NCBI RefSeq assembly: GCF_001187535.1
Contig: NZ_LFIO01001125.1
Location: 1 to 39,929 of the forward strand
Origin: Rhizobium ecuadorense
GTDB taxonomy: Bacteria > Pseudomonadota > Alphaproteobacteria > Rhizobiales > Rhizobiaceae
DNA length: 39,929 bases
Reading direction: 5' to 3'
Below the pieces are notes generated by a model. The model was not told the origin of the DNA. It saw only the letters and a program-made list of their open reading frames with translations, and searched no databases. Shown piece after piece: positions 7,958 through 16,028 of the stretch. Both the position numbers and the translations under genes were made by a program. Each line of letters starts with the position of its first letter. Position 1 is the stretch's first letter.

Positions 7958-8754
7958 AGGCGACAGTCGATCTGCTCGCCGCATTGCTCGGCGCCATCAA
8001 GCCGCGCCATGGCATCGTGCTCGGCTCCGGTCTCGGTTCGCTGGTTGGGCAGCTGGAAGGCGCCGTCCGCATTCCCTATCGCGACCTGCCGGGCTTTCCC
8101 GTCAGCGCCGTTTCCGGCCATGCGGGCGAGGTCGTCGGCGGCCGTCTCGGCGGCGAGCCCGTCGTCATGCTCTCCGGCCGCGTACATTATTACGAGAAGG
8201 GCGATGCCAATGCTATGCGCCTGCCGATCGAGGTGCTGAAGGCGCTCGGCGTCGAGACGCTGATCCTGACCAATTCGGCCGGATCGCTGCGCGACGACAT
8301 GCCGCCCGGTTCGGTGATGCAGATCACCGACCACATCAACTATTCCGGCATGAACCCGCTGATCGGCGAGGAAAGCGATCATCGTTTCGTCGGCATGACC
8401 AGCGCTTACGATGCCGACCTCGCCACGGCGATGCAGAAGGCAGCGGCAAAGCTCAAAATCGAGCTGGCGCAAGGTGTGTACATGTGGTTCTCCGGCCCGA
8501 GCTTCGAAACGCCGGCCGAAATCCGCATGGCACGCATCCTCGGCGCCGATGCCGTCGGCATGTCGACTGTGCCCGAGGTGATCATCGCAAGAATGCTCGG
8601 CCTCAGGGTTGCCGCCGCTTCGGTTATCACCAACTATGGGGCAGGCATGACCGGCAATGAACTCAGCCATGAAGAAACCAAGGACATGGCGCCCATCGGC
8701 GGCGCCCGTCTCGCCGCCATAGTGAAAGACATGATTGCGGCCAGAACAGGATGA
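7954..8754 (+). CDS. punA: Purine nucleoside phosphorylase (trimeric class)
   Basis: A 266-residue phosphorylase of the PNP/MTAP family. It splits purine (deoxy)nucleosides with phosphate into base and (deoxy)ribose-1-phosphate. The phosphate loop is VLGSGLGSL near the N terminus. SGRVHYYE, the central TNSAGSL, and GPSFETPAEIRM with GADAVGMSTVPE (the nucleoside-binding Glu and Met region) follow, and VITNYGAGM supplies the base-contact Asn. Its start overlaps the cdd stop. The last three codons (Arg-Thr-Gly) and the TGA lie inside the left arm of a composite palindromic repeat (8743-8854), so the native C terminus was probably rewritten by the repeat. Symbol punA follows this class; DeoD-type PNP is a different fold group. 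Confidence 0.93.
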   Translation: MKATVDLLAALLGAIKPRHGIVLGSGLGSLVGQLEGAVRIPYRDLPGFPVSAVSGHAGEVVGGRLGGEPVVMLSGRVHYYEKGDANAMRLPIEVLKALGVETLILTNSAGSLRDDMPPGSVMQITDHINYSGMNPLIGEESDHRFVGMTSAYDADLATAMQKAAAKLKIELAQGVYMWFSGPSFETPAEIRMARILGADAVGMSTVPEVIIARMLGLRVAAASVITNYGAGMTGNELSHEETKDMAPIGGARLAAIVKDMIAARTG

Positions 8755-8854
8755 TTTTAGGCCGGGCCGGCCTAAAATCTGAATCCTGTTCTAAATTATA
8801 TAGTTAGAGCATGATGTCATGAGAAAACCGCTCACACTTTTCGGCATCATGCTC
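8743..8854. repeat. RIME-like composite palindromic intergenic repeat
   Basis: This 112-bp element consists of two palindromes. The first runs 8743-8792: AGAACAGGAT plus GATTTTAGGCC, a 5-base loop (GGGCC), then GGCCTAAAATC, an extra TGA, and ATCCTGTTCT. That makes 21 paired positions with one 3-base bulge. The second is GAGCATGATG (8807-8816) against CATCATGCTC (8845-8854), with GAAAA/TTTTC also able to pair inside. Size and two-palindrome layout agree with the rhizobial intergenic mosaic element RIME1 known from the literature. The match rests on structure and memory, not on an alignment. It covers the end of the phosphorylase gene and most of the gap before deoC. Confidence 0.85.
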
Positions 8855-8868
8855 CAGAGGAAGTAAAG

Positions 8869-9645
8869 ATGAATAGCCATTCCATCCGGGAAACGGCGGC
8901 GGTCGCCCTTTCCCTTCTCGATCTGACCAATCTCAAGGACGATTGCACGGAGGCGCAGATCGACACGCTCTGCGCCCGCGCACAGACGCCCTATGGCAAC
9001 AGCGCCGCCATCTGCATCTGGCCGCGCTTCGTCGCCCAGGCCCGCAATATCCTCGGCACCGGCCATGCCGTGCGGATCGCCACCGTCGTCAATTTCCCCT
9101 CCGGTGATATGGAAGTTGCCGACGTCGCCGCCGAAACCCGTGAGGCGATTGCCGACGGCGCCGACGAGATCGATCTGGTCATCCCCTACCACAAGCTCAT
9201 ATCTGGCAATGAGAAGGCGGTGACCGACATGGTCAAGGCGGTGCGCGCCGAATGCACCGGTCCTGTCCTGCTGAAAGTCATCATCGAAACCGGCGAGTTG
9301 AAGGATGCGGCATTGATTCGCCGTGCCTCCGAACTTGCCATCGAAGCCGGCGCCGATTTCATCAAGACCTCCACCGGCAAGGTCGCCGTCAATGCGACGC
9401 TCGAAGCCGCCGACATCATGATCCGCGCCATTCGCGAGAGCGGCCGCAAGGTCGGGTTCAAGCCGGCCGGCGGTATCGGCTCGGTGGCCGATGCGGCGCT
9501 CTACCTGAGCCTGGCCGAAACCATCATGGCGCCCGACTGGGCGATGCCGTCGACCTTCCGCTTCGGCGCCTCAGGCCTGCTCGACGATATCCTGGCGGTT
9601 CTGAGCGGAACACAGTCTGCACCTGCCGCGGCGTCGAGCTATTGA
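8869..9645 (+). CDS. deoC: Deoxyribose-phosphate aldolase
   Basis: Class I aldolase of 258 residues that cleaves 2-deoxyribose-5-phosphate into acetaldehyde and glyceraldehyde-3-phosphate. The catalytic residues are all visible. D102 lies in IDLVIPYHK. The Schiff-base lysine K166 lies in ADFIKTSTGKVAVNAT. The proton-relay lysine K198 lies in VGFKPAGGI. Length and order match the E. coli DeoC class. The ATG at 8869 follows GAGGAAG at a suitable distance. The gene follows the composite repeat, which may lower or stabilise its share of the operon message. It ends one base before the deoA start. Confidence 0.96.
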   Translation: MNSHSIRETAAVALSLLDLTNLKDDCTEAQIDTLCARAQTPYGNSAAICIWPRFVAQARNILGTGHAVRIATVVNFPSGDMEVADVAAETREAIADGADEIDLVIPYHKLISGNEKAVTDMVKAVRAECTGPVLLKVIIETGELKDAALIRRASELAIEAGADFIKTSTGKVAVNATLEAADIMIRAIRESGRKVGFKPAGGIGSVADAALYLSLAETIMAPDWAMPSTFRFGASGLLDDILAVLSGTQSAPAAASSY

Positions 9646-9646
9646 A

Positions 9647-10954
9647 ATGATCCCGCAGGAGATCATCCGGCGCAAACGCGACGGCGACGAGCTCGACCCC
9701 GCCGATATCCGGTCCTTCATTGCGGCCCTTGCGGCCGGTCACCTGTCGGAAGGCCAGATCGGCGCATTTGCCATGGCCGTCTGGTTCAAGGGCATGTCGC
9801 GTGAGGAAATCGTTGCCTTGACGCTGGCGATGGCCGATTCCGGCGATCGGCTGCAATGGGCGGATATCGACCGCCCGATCGCCGACAAACATTCGACCGG
9901 CGGCGTCGGCGACAATGTTTCGCTGATGCTGGCGCCGATCGCCGCCGCCTGCGGCCTCGCCGTTCCGATGATATCGGGGCGCGGTCTCGGTCATACCGGC
10001 GGCACCCTCGACAAGCTCGAATCCATTCCCGGCTATATGATCACCCCGGACGCCAGCCTGTTCCACGAGGTCGTGAAGCAGGCGGGATGTGCCATTATCG
10101 GCCAGACCGGCGCCCTGGCGCCCGCCGATGGCAGGCTCTATGCCGTGCGCGATGTCACCGCCACCGTCGATTCCATTCCGCTCATCACCGCCTCCATCCT
10201 GTCGAAGAAACTGGCGGCCGGGCTTCAGACCCTGGTGCTCGACGTCAAGGTTGGCAACGGCGCCTTCATGGCCGATCGCGCCCAGGCGGAGATCCTGGCG
10301 CAGTCGCTGGTCGAGGTGGCCAATGGTGCGGGGGTCACGACCTCGGCGCTGATCACCGACATGAACCAGCCGCTCGCCGATGCCGCCGGCAACGCCGTTG
10401 AAATGCGCAATTGCCTGGATTTCCTGGCCGGTGGGAAGGCTGACACGCGGCTTGAGGCCGTCGTTCTTGCCTTCGCCGCCGAGATGCTGGTGACATCGGG
10501 CATTGCCGCGTCTTCTGATGAAGGCGAGGGGATGGCGCGTCGGGCGCTGTCATCGGGGAGGGCGGCTGAGATCTTCGCGCGCATGGTATCCATGCTCGGC
10601 GGTCCGGCCGATCTCATCGAAAACCCGGACAGGTACCTCGCCAGGGCGCCGGTGGAAAAGCCTGTCCCAGCCGCCCGGTCCGGCTGGCTTGCCGCCTGCG
10701 ACGCGCGCGGTATCGGCCTCAGCGTCATCGATCTCGGCGGCGGAAGACGCCATCCGTCCGACCGGATCGACCATCGCGTCGGCTTCTCCGAACTCCTGCC
10801 GCTCGGCACCCGCGTCAGCGCGGGCGAGCCGATCGCGCTGGTTCATGCCGCCGACGGCGCTGCGGCGCAAAGGGCAGCGGCCGCACTTGCCGCGCACTAC
10901 CGCATCACCGAGGAAAAGCCGGAGCTGACGCCGGTGATTTCGACCCGGATCTGA
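9647..10954 (+). CDS. deoA: Thymidine phosphorylase
   Basis: A 435-residue pyrimidine-nucleoside phosphorylase of the DeoA class (E. coli DeoA is close to 440). It converts thymidine or deoxyuridine plus phosphate to base and deoxyribose-1-phosphate. The phosphate and substrate motif KHSTGGVGDNVSL is near residues 83-95, followed by ISGRGLGHTGGTLDKLESI, the classical signature. The alpha/beta domain has LDVKVGNGAFM, and the C-terminal alpha/beta hammerhead region ends ELTPVISTRI. The ATG lies one base after the deoC stop. It is the last gene of the plus-strand nucleoside operon and converges on the aspartic-protease gene with only six bases between their stops. Confidence 0.96.
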   Translation: MIPQEIIRRKRDGDELDPADIRSFIAALAAGHLSEGQIGAFAMAVWFKGMSREEIVALTLAMADSGDRLQWADIDRPIADKHSTGGVGDNVSLMLAPIAAACGLAVPMISGRGLGHTGGTLDKLESIPGYMITPDASLFHEVVKQAGCAIIGQTGALAPADGRLYAVRDVTATVDSIPLITASILSKKLAAGLQTLVLDVKVGNGAFMADRAQAEILAQSLVEVANGAGVTTSALITDMNQPLADAAGNAVEMRNCLDFLAGGKADTRLEAVVLAFAAEMLVTSGIAASSDEGEGMARRALSSGRAAEIFARMVSMLGGPADLIENPDRYLARAPVEKPVPAARSGWLAACDARGIGLSVIDLGGGRRHPSDRIDHRVGFSELLPLGTRVSAGEPIALVHAADGAAAQRAAAALAAHYRITEEKPELTPVISTRI

Positions 10955-10960
10955 CGCGGT

Positions 10961-11494
10961 TTACTGCTTGAGGCTGAGCGAACCATCGGCGACGGAATAG
11001 GAGGCGAGCTTCTGCAGGAAGCTCATGCCGACCAGCGCCGTCGTCAGCGCATCGTCCTTGAGCACGAAGGCTTCGACATTGCGCACGCGAATATCGCCGA
11101 TTTCGACCCGGTCGAGCATCACATGCGCCGCCTTCGTCTGGCCGTTGGCGGTGTTGACCCCGTAGCGGAAATCGAGCTGGTTGGCCGTGTAACCGAGGCG
11201 GCGGGCGAGCGTCTCGTTGAGCGCCACATAAGTCGCGCCGGTGTCGATCAGGCCCTGCACCGGCTTGCCGTTGATCTTGAAGCTTCCAGTATAGTGGCCC
11301 TGCGCATCCGCCTGCAGGCGGATAGTGTTGCCGGCGGAAACCGGCGCGGGTACGGCGGGCTTGTCGCTTTCGGTTGAGATGTAATTGGCGGAGAGAGCGT
11401 CGGCAGGCTGCTGGCCGGTGCTTCCGAAGAAGGAAGGTGCCTGTGTGGCCAGCACCGCGGCGATGCTGGCGAATATGACGGTACGCACGAGCAT
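10961..11494 (-). CDS. Membrane-anchored retropepsin-like aspartic protease (clan AA)
   Basis: A 177-residue protein with one N-terminal hydrophobic segment (MLVRTVIFASIAAVLATQ), an extended linker, and a single retropepsin-like domain. Its active-site motif is LIDTGATYVALNE, followed by ARRLGY and the second strand VMLDRVEIGDIRVRNVEAFVL, ending ALVGMSFLQKL. This is the TIGR02281-type family of single-domain bacterial aspartic proteases, which would dimerise to make an active site and face the periplasm. Substrates in the family are largely unknown. The ATG at 11494 is preferred over upstream starts because it puts the hydrophobic stretch at the N terminus and has AGGA before it. Two terminator-like hairpins separate it from upp, so it is probably transcribed on its own. 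No link to nucleoside use is evident. Confidence 0.85.
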   Translation of the reverse strand: MLVRTVIFASIAAVLATQAPSFFGSTGQQPADALSANYISTESDKPAVPAPVSAGNTIRLQADAQGHYTGSFKINGKPVQGLIDTGATYVALNETLARRLGYTANQLDFRYGVNTANGQTKAAHVMLDRVEIGDIRVRNVEAFVLKDDALTTALVGMSFLQKLASYSVADGSLSLKQ

Positions 11495-11515
11495 GAAACA
11501 GAAATCCTTCCTGTA

Positions 11516-11536
11516 TAAACCCCGCTTCATGCGGGG
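11516..11536 (-). terminator. GC hairpin before the protease gene
   Basis: A minus-strand stem CCCCGC/GCGGGG with a 5-base loop is followed by TTTAT. It could be a second weak terminator after upp or a leader hairpin of the protease message. The T run is short, so termination is doubtful. Confidence 0.4.
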
Positions 11537-11590
11537 CCTCATGCTTCGAGATTGCTAGACCTCAAGTGCTGACAAGTTGCTAATACCGAC

Positions 11591-11622
11591 AACGAAAAGG
11601 CCCGGAATGAACCGTCCGGGCC
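11591..11622 (-). terminator. Intrinsic terminator after upp
   Basis: On the minus strand GGCCCGGA (11622-11615) and TCCGGGCC (11606-11599) form an 8-bp GC-rich stem with an 8-base loop, followed directly by TTTTCGTTG. It lies 36 bases after the upp stop and would end the deoB-add-upp message. Confidence 0.85.
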
Positions 11623-11657
11623 ATAAAGTCTTTCGATTTGGTAAAAGAAGGCTGAAG

Positions 11658-12287
11658 TTATTTGGTGCCGTACATGCGGTCGCCGGCATCGCCGAGACCG
11701 GGCATGATATAGCCCTTCTCGTTGAGATGGCTGTCGATCGAGGCGGTGAACACCGGAACATCGGGATGGGCGGCGCGGAAGTTCTGGATGCCTTCCGGGG
11801 CGGCAAGCAGGCAGAGGAAGCGGATATTGTGGGCGCCACGTTCCTTGAGCTTGTCGATCGCCGCGATCGAGGAATTGCCGGTTGCCAGCATCGGGTCGAC
11901 GACGATGATCAGCCGCTCGGCCACATCTTCAGGCGCCTTGAAGTAATATTCGACCGGCTGCAGCGTCTCGTGGTCGCGGTAGACGCCGATATGCGAGACG
12001 CGGGCGGAAGGCACGAGATCGAGCATGCCTTCGAGCAGCCCGTTGCCGGCGCGCAGGATCGAGGCGAAGACCAGCTTCTTGCCTTCGAGGATCGGCGATT
12101 CCATCGTCTGCAGCGGCGTCTCGATCGTTGCCATCGTCAGTTCGAGATCGCGGGTCACTTCGTAACAGAGCAGCGTCGAGATTTCGCGCAGCAACCGACG
12201 GAAACTGCCCGTCGATGTTTCCTTGCGCCGCATGATGGTGAGCTTGTGCTGCACCAGCGGATGATCGATGACCGTGACGCCGTCCAT
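11658..12287 (-). CDS. upp: Uracil phosphoribosyltransferase
   Basis: Type I phosphoribosyltransferase of 209 residues that makes UMP from uracil and PRPP, the salvage step for uracil released from uridine and deoxyuridine. The start at 12287 gives MDGVTVIDHPLVQHKL, which lines up with the standard family N terminus and length. An AAGG lies seven bases before it, and an ATG five codons upstream is less likely. The hinge FASILRAGNGLLEGML and the PRPP loop VVDPMLATGNSS are intact. The C-terminal DAGDRMYGTK is the uracil-binding end. It is the third gene of a minus-strand run after deoB and add, 113 bases from add, and is closed by a strong terminator. Confidence 0.96.
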   Translation of the reverse strand: MDGVTVIDHPLVQHKLTIMRRKETSTGSFRRLLREISTLLCYEVTRDLELTMATIETPLQTMESPILEGKKLVFASILRAGNGLLEGMLDLVPSARVSHIGVYRDHETLQPVEYYFKAPEDVAERLIIVVDPMLATGNSSIAAIDKLKERGAHNIRFLCLLAAPEGIQNFRAAHPDVPVFTASIDSHLNEKGYIMPGLGDAGDRMYGTK

Positions 12288-12400
12288 GGGGAAGCCTTTC
12301 ATTCTTGCTGTCGAATGTTTCTTTCACGGAAATCGGCCCGACCGCAAGAGTGGCGGCAAATTTGCACCGATCTTCCCCAGCCGCGCTCAACATTTGGCCG

Positions 12401-13369
12401 TCAAAGCCGGGCGAGCAGGACCTTGCGTGTGTCTTCGTCGACGAAGGCCGCGTCGATCGCGGTTCGCGTCATGGCATTGATCTCTGCATCGCTGAAGCCG
12501 AAAGCCTCGGCGGCCAGTTCGTATTCCCGCGCAAGCGAGGTATGAAAGAAAGGCGGATCGTCCGAGCTGATCGTCACCCGCACCCCGGCCTCCTGCAGCC
12601 GGCGCAGCGGATGGGACGCGAAATTGGGAAAGACCCCGAGCGCGATATTGGAGCCCGGGCAGATTTCAAGCACGGTACCGAGATCGGCTAGCCGCTTCAC
12701 CAGATCGAGATCCTCGATGGCGCGCACGCCATGGCCGATGCGCGAGGGGCGCACCGCATCGAGCGCATCGGCGACGCTGAAGGCGCCGCAGACCTCGCCG
12801 GCATGGATGGTGAGCCCCAATCCGGCATCGCGGGCGATATCGAAGGCCCTGCTATAGTCGGCGACGCGTCCCATGCGCTCCTCGCCGGCAAGGTTGAAGC
12901 CGGTAATCAAGGGATTGCCGGCCTTTGCCGCGTATTCGGCCGCACCGATCACACTCTCCGGACCGAAATGCCGCTCGCCGGTGACGATCAGGCGGGCCTC
13001 GATGCCGCTCTTTTCCCTGGCTCGCCGAATGCCTTCGCAGATGCCTGAGATATAGGCGTCGGCGCCGAGCCCGATGCGTTTGCCATGGTCGGGCGAAACG
13101 ATCAGTTCACTGTAGATCGTATCGATGCCGGCGAGTTCGTCGAGGTAGGTCTCGGTCAGAAGCGCATAGTCCTCCCCGGTCCTGTAGACCTCGGAAACCT
13201 TGTCGTAACATTCGAGGAAACTTGCGAAATCATGCCAGACATAGGCTCCGCCGCGAAGCTCGCCGCTGATATCGACGCCGTATTTGCGCGCCTGCGCTTC
13301 GGTCAGTTCAGGAGGTGCCGCACCCTCAAGATGGCAGTGCAGCTCGACCTTCTTCAAATGCGATGTCAC
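12401..13369 (-). CDS. add: Adenosine deaminase family protein (add-like; adenosine or adenine)
   Basis: A 322-residue TIM-barrel amidohydrolase. Metal ligands H11 and H13 are in VELHCHLEGA. The third histidine and the catalytic Glu are in LTIHAGE. A further His is in RIGHGVRAIED, and the paired aspartates are in TISSDDPPFF. The enzyme would deaminate adenosine/deoxyadenosine to (deoxy)inosine, the substrate of the purine phosphorylase encoded on the other strand. The SSDDPPFF ending resembles the adenine-deaminase branch (SDDPAYF-like) as much as the classical Add pattern (NTDDP), so adenine cannot be excluded as substrate. Its ATG overlaps the deoB stop (ATGA), indicating coupled translation. 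Confidence 0.85.
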   Translation of the reverse strand: MTSHLKKVELHCHLEGAAPPELTEAQARKYGVDISGELRGGAYVWHDFASFLECYDKVSEVYRTGEDYALLTETYLDELAGIDTIYSELIVSPDHGKRIGLGADAYISGICEGIRRAREKSGIEARLIVTGERHFGPESVIGAAEYAAKAGNPLITGFNLAGEERMGRVADYSRAFDIARDAGLGLTIHAGEVCGAFSVADALDAVRPSRIGHGVRAIEDLDLVKRLADLGTVLEICPGSNIALGVFPNFASHPLRRLQEAGVRVTISSDDPPFFHTSLAREYELAAEAFGFSDAEINAMTRTAIDAAFVDEDTRKVLLARL

Positions 13370-14586
13370 AGAAAGCTCCTTCCATGCGGTCCGGCCGGAA
13401 TGCCGAGATGGCGCGCGATGCTTTCGCCGATATCGGCATAGCTGCGGCGCACGCCGATCGAACGCGACCGGATGCCGGGGCCGTAGGCGATGACAGGCAC
13501 GCGCTCGCGCGTATGATCCGTGCCGCGCCAGGTCGGATCGCAGCCGTGGTCGGCGGTGAGCACGACGAGATCGCCCGGCTTCAATTTCTTATGGACTTCG
13601 GCCAGGCGTGCATCGAAGGCTTCAAGCGCCGCGGCATAACCGGGCACATCGCGGCGATGGCCGTAAATCATGTCGAAATCGACAAAATTGGTGAAAACGA
13701 GATCGCCGTCTTCGGCCTCGTCGATGGTGGAAAGCGACGCATCCATCAGCGCCTCGTTTCCGTTCGCCTTGATGAGGCGCGAAATCCCTTGATGCGCGAA
13801 GATGTCGCCGATCTTTCCCACAGCGTGCACGTGCCGGCCGTGTTCGATCAGCCGGTCGAGCAGCGTCGGCTCCGGTGGCAGCACGGAGAAGTCGCGCCGG
13901 TTTCCGGTGCGCTGGAAGGTAGAGCTGGAATGACCGGCGAAGGGCCGGGCGATGACGCGGCCGATATTGTAAGGATCGAGCAATCCGCGGGCTGCCTGGC
14001 AGAAGGTGAGCAGACGATCGAGGCCGAAATGCAGCTCATGCGCCGCCACCTGGAAGACCGAATCCGAGGAGGTGTAGCAGATCGGCTTGCCGGTGCGGAT
14101 ATGCTCTTCGCCGAGGCGTGCAATGATCTCCGTTCCAGAGGCATGGCAGTTGCCGAGAATGCCCGGCACGCCTGTCTCCTTGCAGAGCGCCTCGATGAGT
14201 TCCTCGGGAAAGGCGTCGCCCTCCATCGGGAAATAACCCCAATCGAAACTGACGGGTGTTCCTGCGATTTCCCAATGACCTGACGGCGTATCCTTGCCGC
14301 GGGAGATTTCGCTGGCTGCGCCGTAAATGCCGTAGACCTTCTCCGGGATCGGCATGCCCGCCGGAAACCGGCCGGAGGCGGATCGGGCGATCTGGATCAG
14401 CCCGAGTTCGGACATATTGGGCAGGCAAAGCGGCCCGCTGCGCAATCCGGCACGGTCTCCCGCGCCGGCCGCGCAGAACTCGGCGATATGGCCGAGCGTA
14501 TCGGCGCCCTCGTCGCCATAGGCGGCCGCATCCGGCGCGCCGCCGACGCCGAAAGAATCCAGAACGAAAAGAAAGGCACGCGCCAT
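13366..14586 (-). CDS. deoB: Phosphopentomutase
   Basis: A 406-residue metalloenzyme of the alkaline-phosphatase superfamily, matching the normal DeoB length. It interconverts (deoxy)ribose-1-phosphate and -5-phosphate and so links the two phosphorylases to DeoC. The start at 14586 gives MARAFLFVLDSFGVGGAPDA, the canonical N-terminal metal site with D10. The C-terminal metal site is VVLTADHGCDPTW followed by TDHTRERVPVI. The cap domain has GKDTPSGHWEIAG and YTSSDSVFQVAAHE, the latter with the phospho-acceptor region. Longer in-frame starts would only add a proline-rich tail. The ribosome-binding site is weak. It is first in a deoB-add-upp run. Confidence 0.96.
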   Translation of the reverse strand: MARAFLFVLDSFGVGGAPDAAAYGDEGADTLGHIAEFCAAGAGDRAGLRSGPLCLPNMSELGLIQIARSASGRFPAGMPIPEKVYGIYGAASEISRGKDTPSGHWEIAGTPVSFDWGYFPMEGDAFPEELIEALCKETGVPGILGNCHASGTEIIARLGEEHIRTGKPICYTSSDSVFQVAAHELHFGLDRLLTFCQAARGLLDPYNIGRVIARPFAGHSSSTFQRTGNRRDFSVLPPEPTLLDRLIEHGRHVHAVGKIGDIFAHQGISRLIKANGNEALMDASLSTIDEAEDGDLVFTNFVDFDMIYGHRRDVPGYAAALEAFDARLAEVHKKLKPGDLVVLTADHGCDPTWRGTDHTRERVPVIAYGPGIRSRSIGVRRSYADIGESIARHLGIPAGPHGRSFL

Positions 14587-14697
14587 TTTACACCCGAGAG
14601 AGCCGATCGCCGGCCTCAGGGACGTCGGAGGCGGCAGAGGTTCAGGCATATAATGCTGCGGCCGGCTTGGCAAATTCGGGAGGAGGCAAAAGCGGCG

Positions 14698-15279
14698 TCA
14701 GCAGTCGCCGCAGGGGATCGAGTCGCCTTGCCGCTGGCGGTAGAAATAGCTGCGGCTGATGGTGATCGTGCGCATGCCGTCCGGCATGAAGTTCGGCGCA
14801 AACAGGAACATCGTATAGGGGATGCTGAGCTCGGTGCGAACCAGGAAGCTGTTCGCCGTCTTCATATCGGCCGGCACGTCGCTCACGGCGGTGTTCTTGG
14901 CATAGGGCACCGTCCCATCCTGCGCCCAGGACCAGAGCACTTTCGCATTGGCGCCGGCATCGATGGTGATCCCGGTGATCTTCAATGTAAGCGACGTCGT
15001 GTTGTAGGGCACGAAGATCGAGTTTGCGACCGACGGCATCTGCGCGAGCGCGCTCTTCGTGACGGATTGCTGCTGGGTAACGAGGTCGGCCACCGAGCCT
15101 GCGGCGCGTGTCACCCGCTTGCTGACGCTGAGGCCGATGGTGATCTCGAAAGCGCCGATATAGAGCATGACGAGCACGGGAAAGAGGATCGCGAATTCGA
15201 TCGCTCCGGCACCCTTGCGGTCTCGGGCCAGCCGCCGCGCCGTCAATGCCAGCCTGGTGAACGGGTTGCGAAGCGCCAT
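14698..15279 (-). CDS. TadE-like minor pilin / pilus assembly protein
   Basis: A 193-residue protein of the TadE/TadF-like family. After a basic N terminus (RRLARDRKGAG) comes the membrane segment AIEFAILFPVLVMLYIGAFE (about residues 25-45) with the conserved Glu of the pseudopilin type. A helical stretch of Val, Thr and Ser residues (AGSVADLVTQQQ) and a long extracytoplasmic part ending with two cysteines (IPCGDC) follow. Such proteins are cleaved by the CpaA-type peptidase and are minor parts of the Flp pilus or its base. The start codon shares one base with the stop of the gene upstream (TAATG), so the two are co-translated. The paralogue immediately upstream has the same architecture. Confidence 0.85.
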   Translation of the reverse strand: MALRNPFTRLALTARRLARDRKGAGAIEFAILFPVLVMLYIGAFEITIGLSVSKRVTRAAGSVADLVTQQQSVTKSALAQMPSVANSIFVPYNTTSLTLKITGITIDAGANAKVLWSWAQDGTVPYAKNTAVSDVPADMKTANSFLVRTELSIPYTMFLFAPNFMPDGMRTITISRSYFYRQRQGDSIPCGDC

Positions 15280-15914
15280 TATGGATACTGCTCGTTCTGG
15301 AAGGCCGCGGTTGCAATGATCAGATAATCCCTCGGCATCGAACCGTCGGAGGGCCGTATCGTCGTGATATAAGGCCGGACCAGATCCGTGATGATTTCCC
15401 AGCGGTAGTAGGCGCGGACCATGTTGATGGTGCCGGCGCCGCCCGGCGTATATTTGAAGGCCGCCGTGTTGATGTCGGCATATTTGTCGGTGGAAAGCTT
15501 GGGAATCGTCGTCGGAATGGCCGAGAAGGTGCCGAACGTCTGCACATCCACGTAGAGCTTGCTCGGCGTAGCCGCTTCGCTGGTCGAGCAGCGGATCAGG
15601 ATCGAGATCTCATCGCAGAAAGCCTGACGGAACTGCGTCTGGTTCATATCGGTCGTGCGGCCGAGATTATAGGTGATCTGCCCGGTTCGCATCTTGCGGC
15701 TCATCGTATCGACGGCGTTGGAGACGAGCTCCTCGGCAGCAAAGGCGACAAAGGTTTCGAGGATGGCGAAAATCACCAGGAAATAGGGAATGGCAAGCAA
15801 GGCGAATTCGATCGCCGCAGCACCCTCGCGCGAGCGGGCGAGAGCGCGAAACCGCAAGAATCGGAACGGCGCCGGAGGATGCGCCTTATCCGTCTTCTGA
15901 TCAATTGCCGTCAT
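15279..15914 (-). CDS. TadE-like pilus assembly protein
   Basis: A 211-residue TadE-family protein with N-terminal basic region RFRALARSREGAA. The membrane segment is AIEFALLAIPYFLVIFAILE (near residues 34-53). It continues with TFVAFAAEELVSNAVDTMSR, a conserved TadE pattern, and an extracytoplasmic domain with cysteines in FCDEISILIRC. The start is taken as ATG 15914; a GTG 12 codons earlier is also possible, and neither has a strong ribosome-binding site. It overlaps the downstream paralogue by one base. Both lie on the strand opposite the main pilus operon, downstream of the stand-alone N-domain protein, with which they may form a second transcript of the locus. Confidence 0.87.
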   Translation of the reverse strand: MTAIDQKTDKAHPPAPFRFLRFRALARSREGAAAIEFALLAIPYFLVIFAILETFVAFAAEELVSNAVDTMSRKMRTGQITYNLGRTTDMNQTQFRQAFCDEISILIRCSTSEAATPSKLYVDVQTFGTFSAIPTTIPKLSTDKYADINTAAFKYTPGGAGTINMVRAYYRWEIITDLVRPYITTIRPSDGSMPRDYLIIATAAFQNEQYP

Positions 15915-16028
15915 TGCCTGGACCCGAGCGATATTCTCTGTCCGCCACACTAGGGTCCGTTCGTTGATTTTCCGTTTCAGTCTGACGCGACGATTTTAAC
16001 GAATGGCCGAAGAAGTGCGGGAAGCCGA

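Noticed and set aside
14644..14690. Possible promoter before deoB on the minus strand (TTGCCA, then TATATG after 15 bases)
   Set aside because: Spacing is short and the hexamers are imperfect, so it was not listed as a feature.
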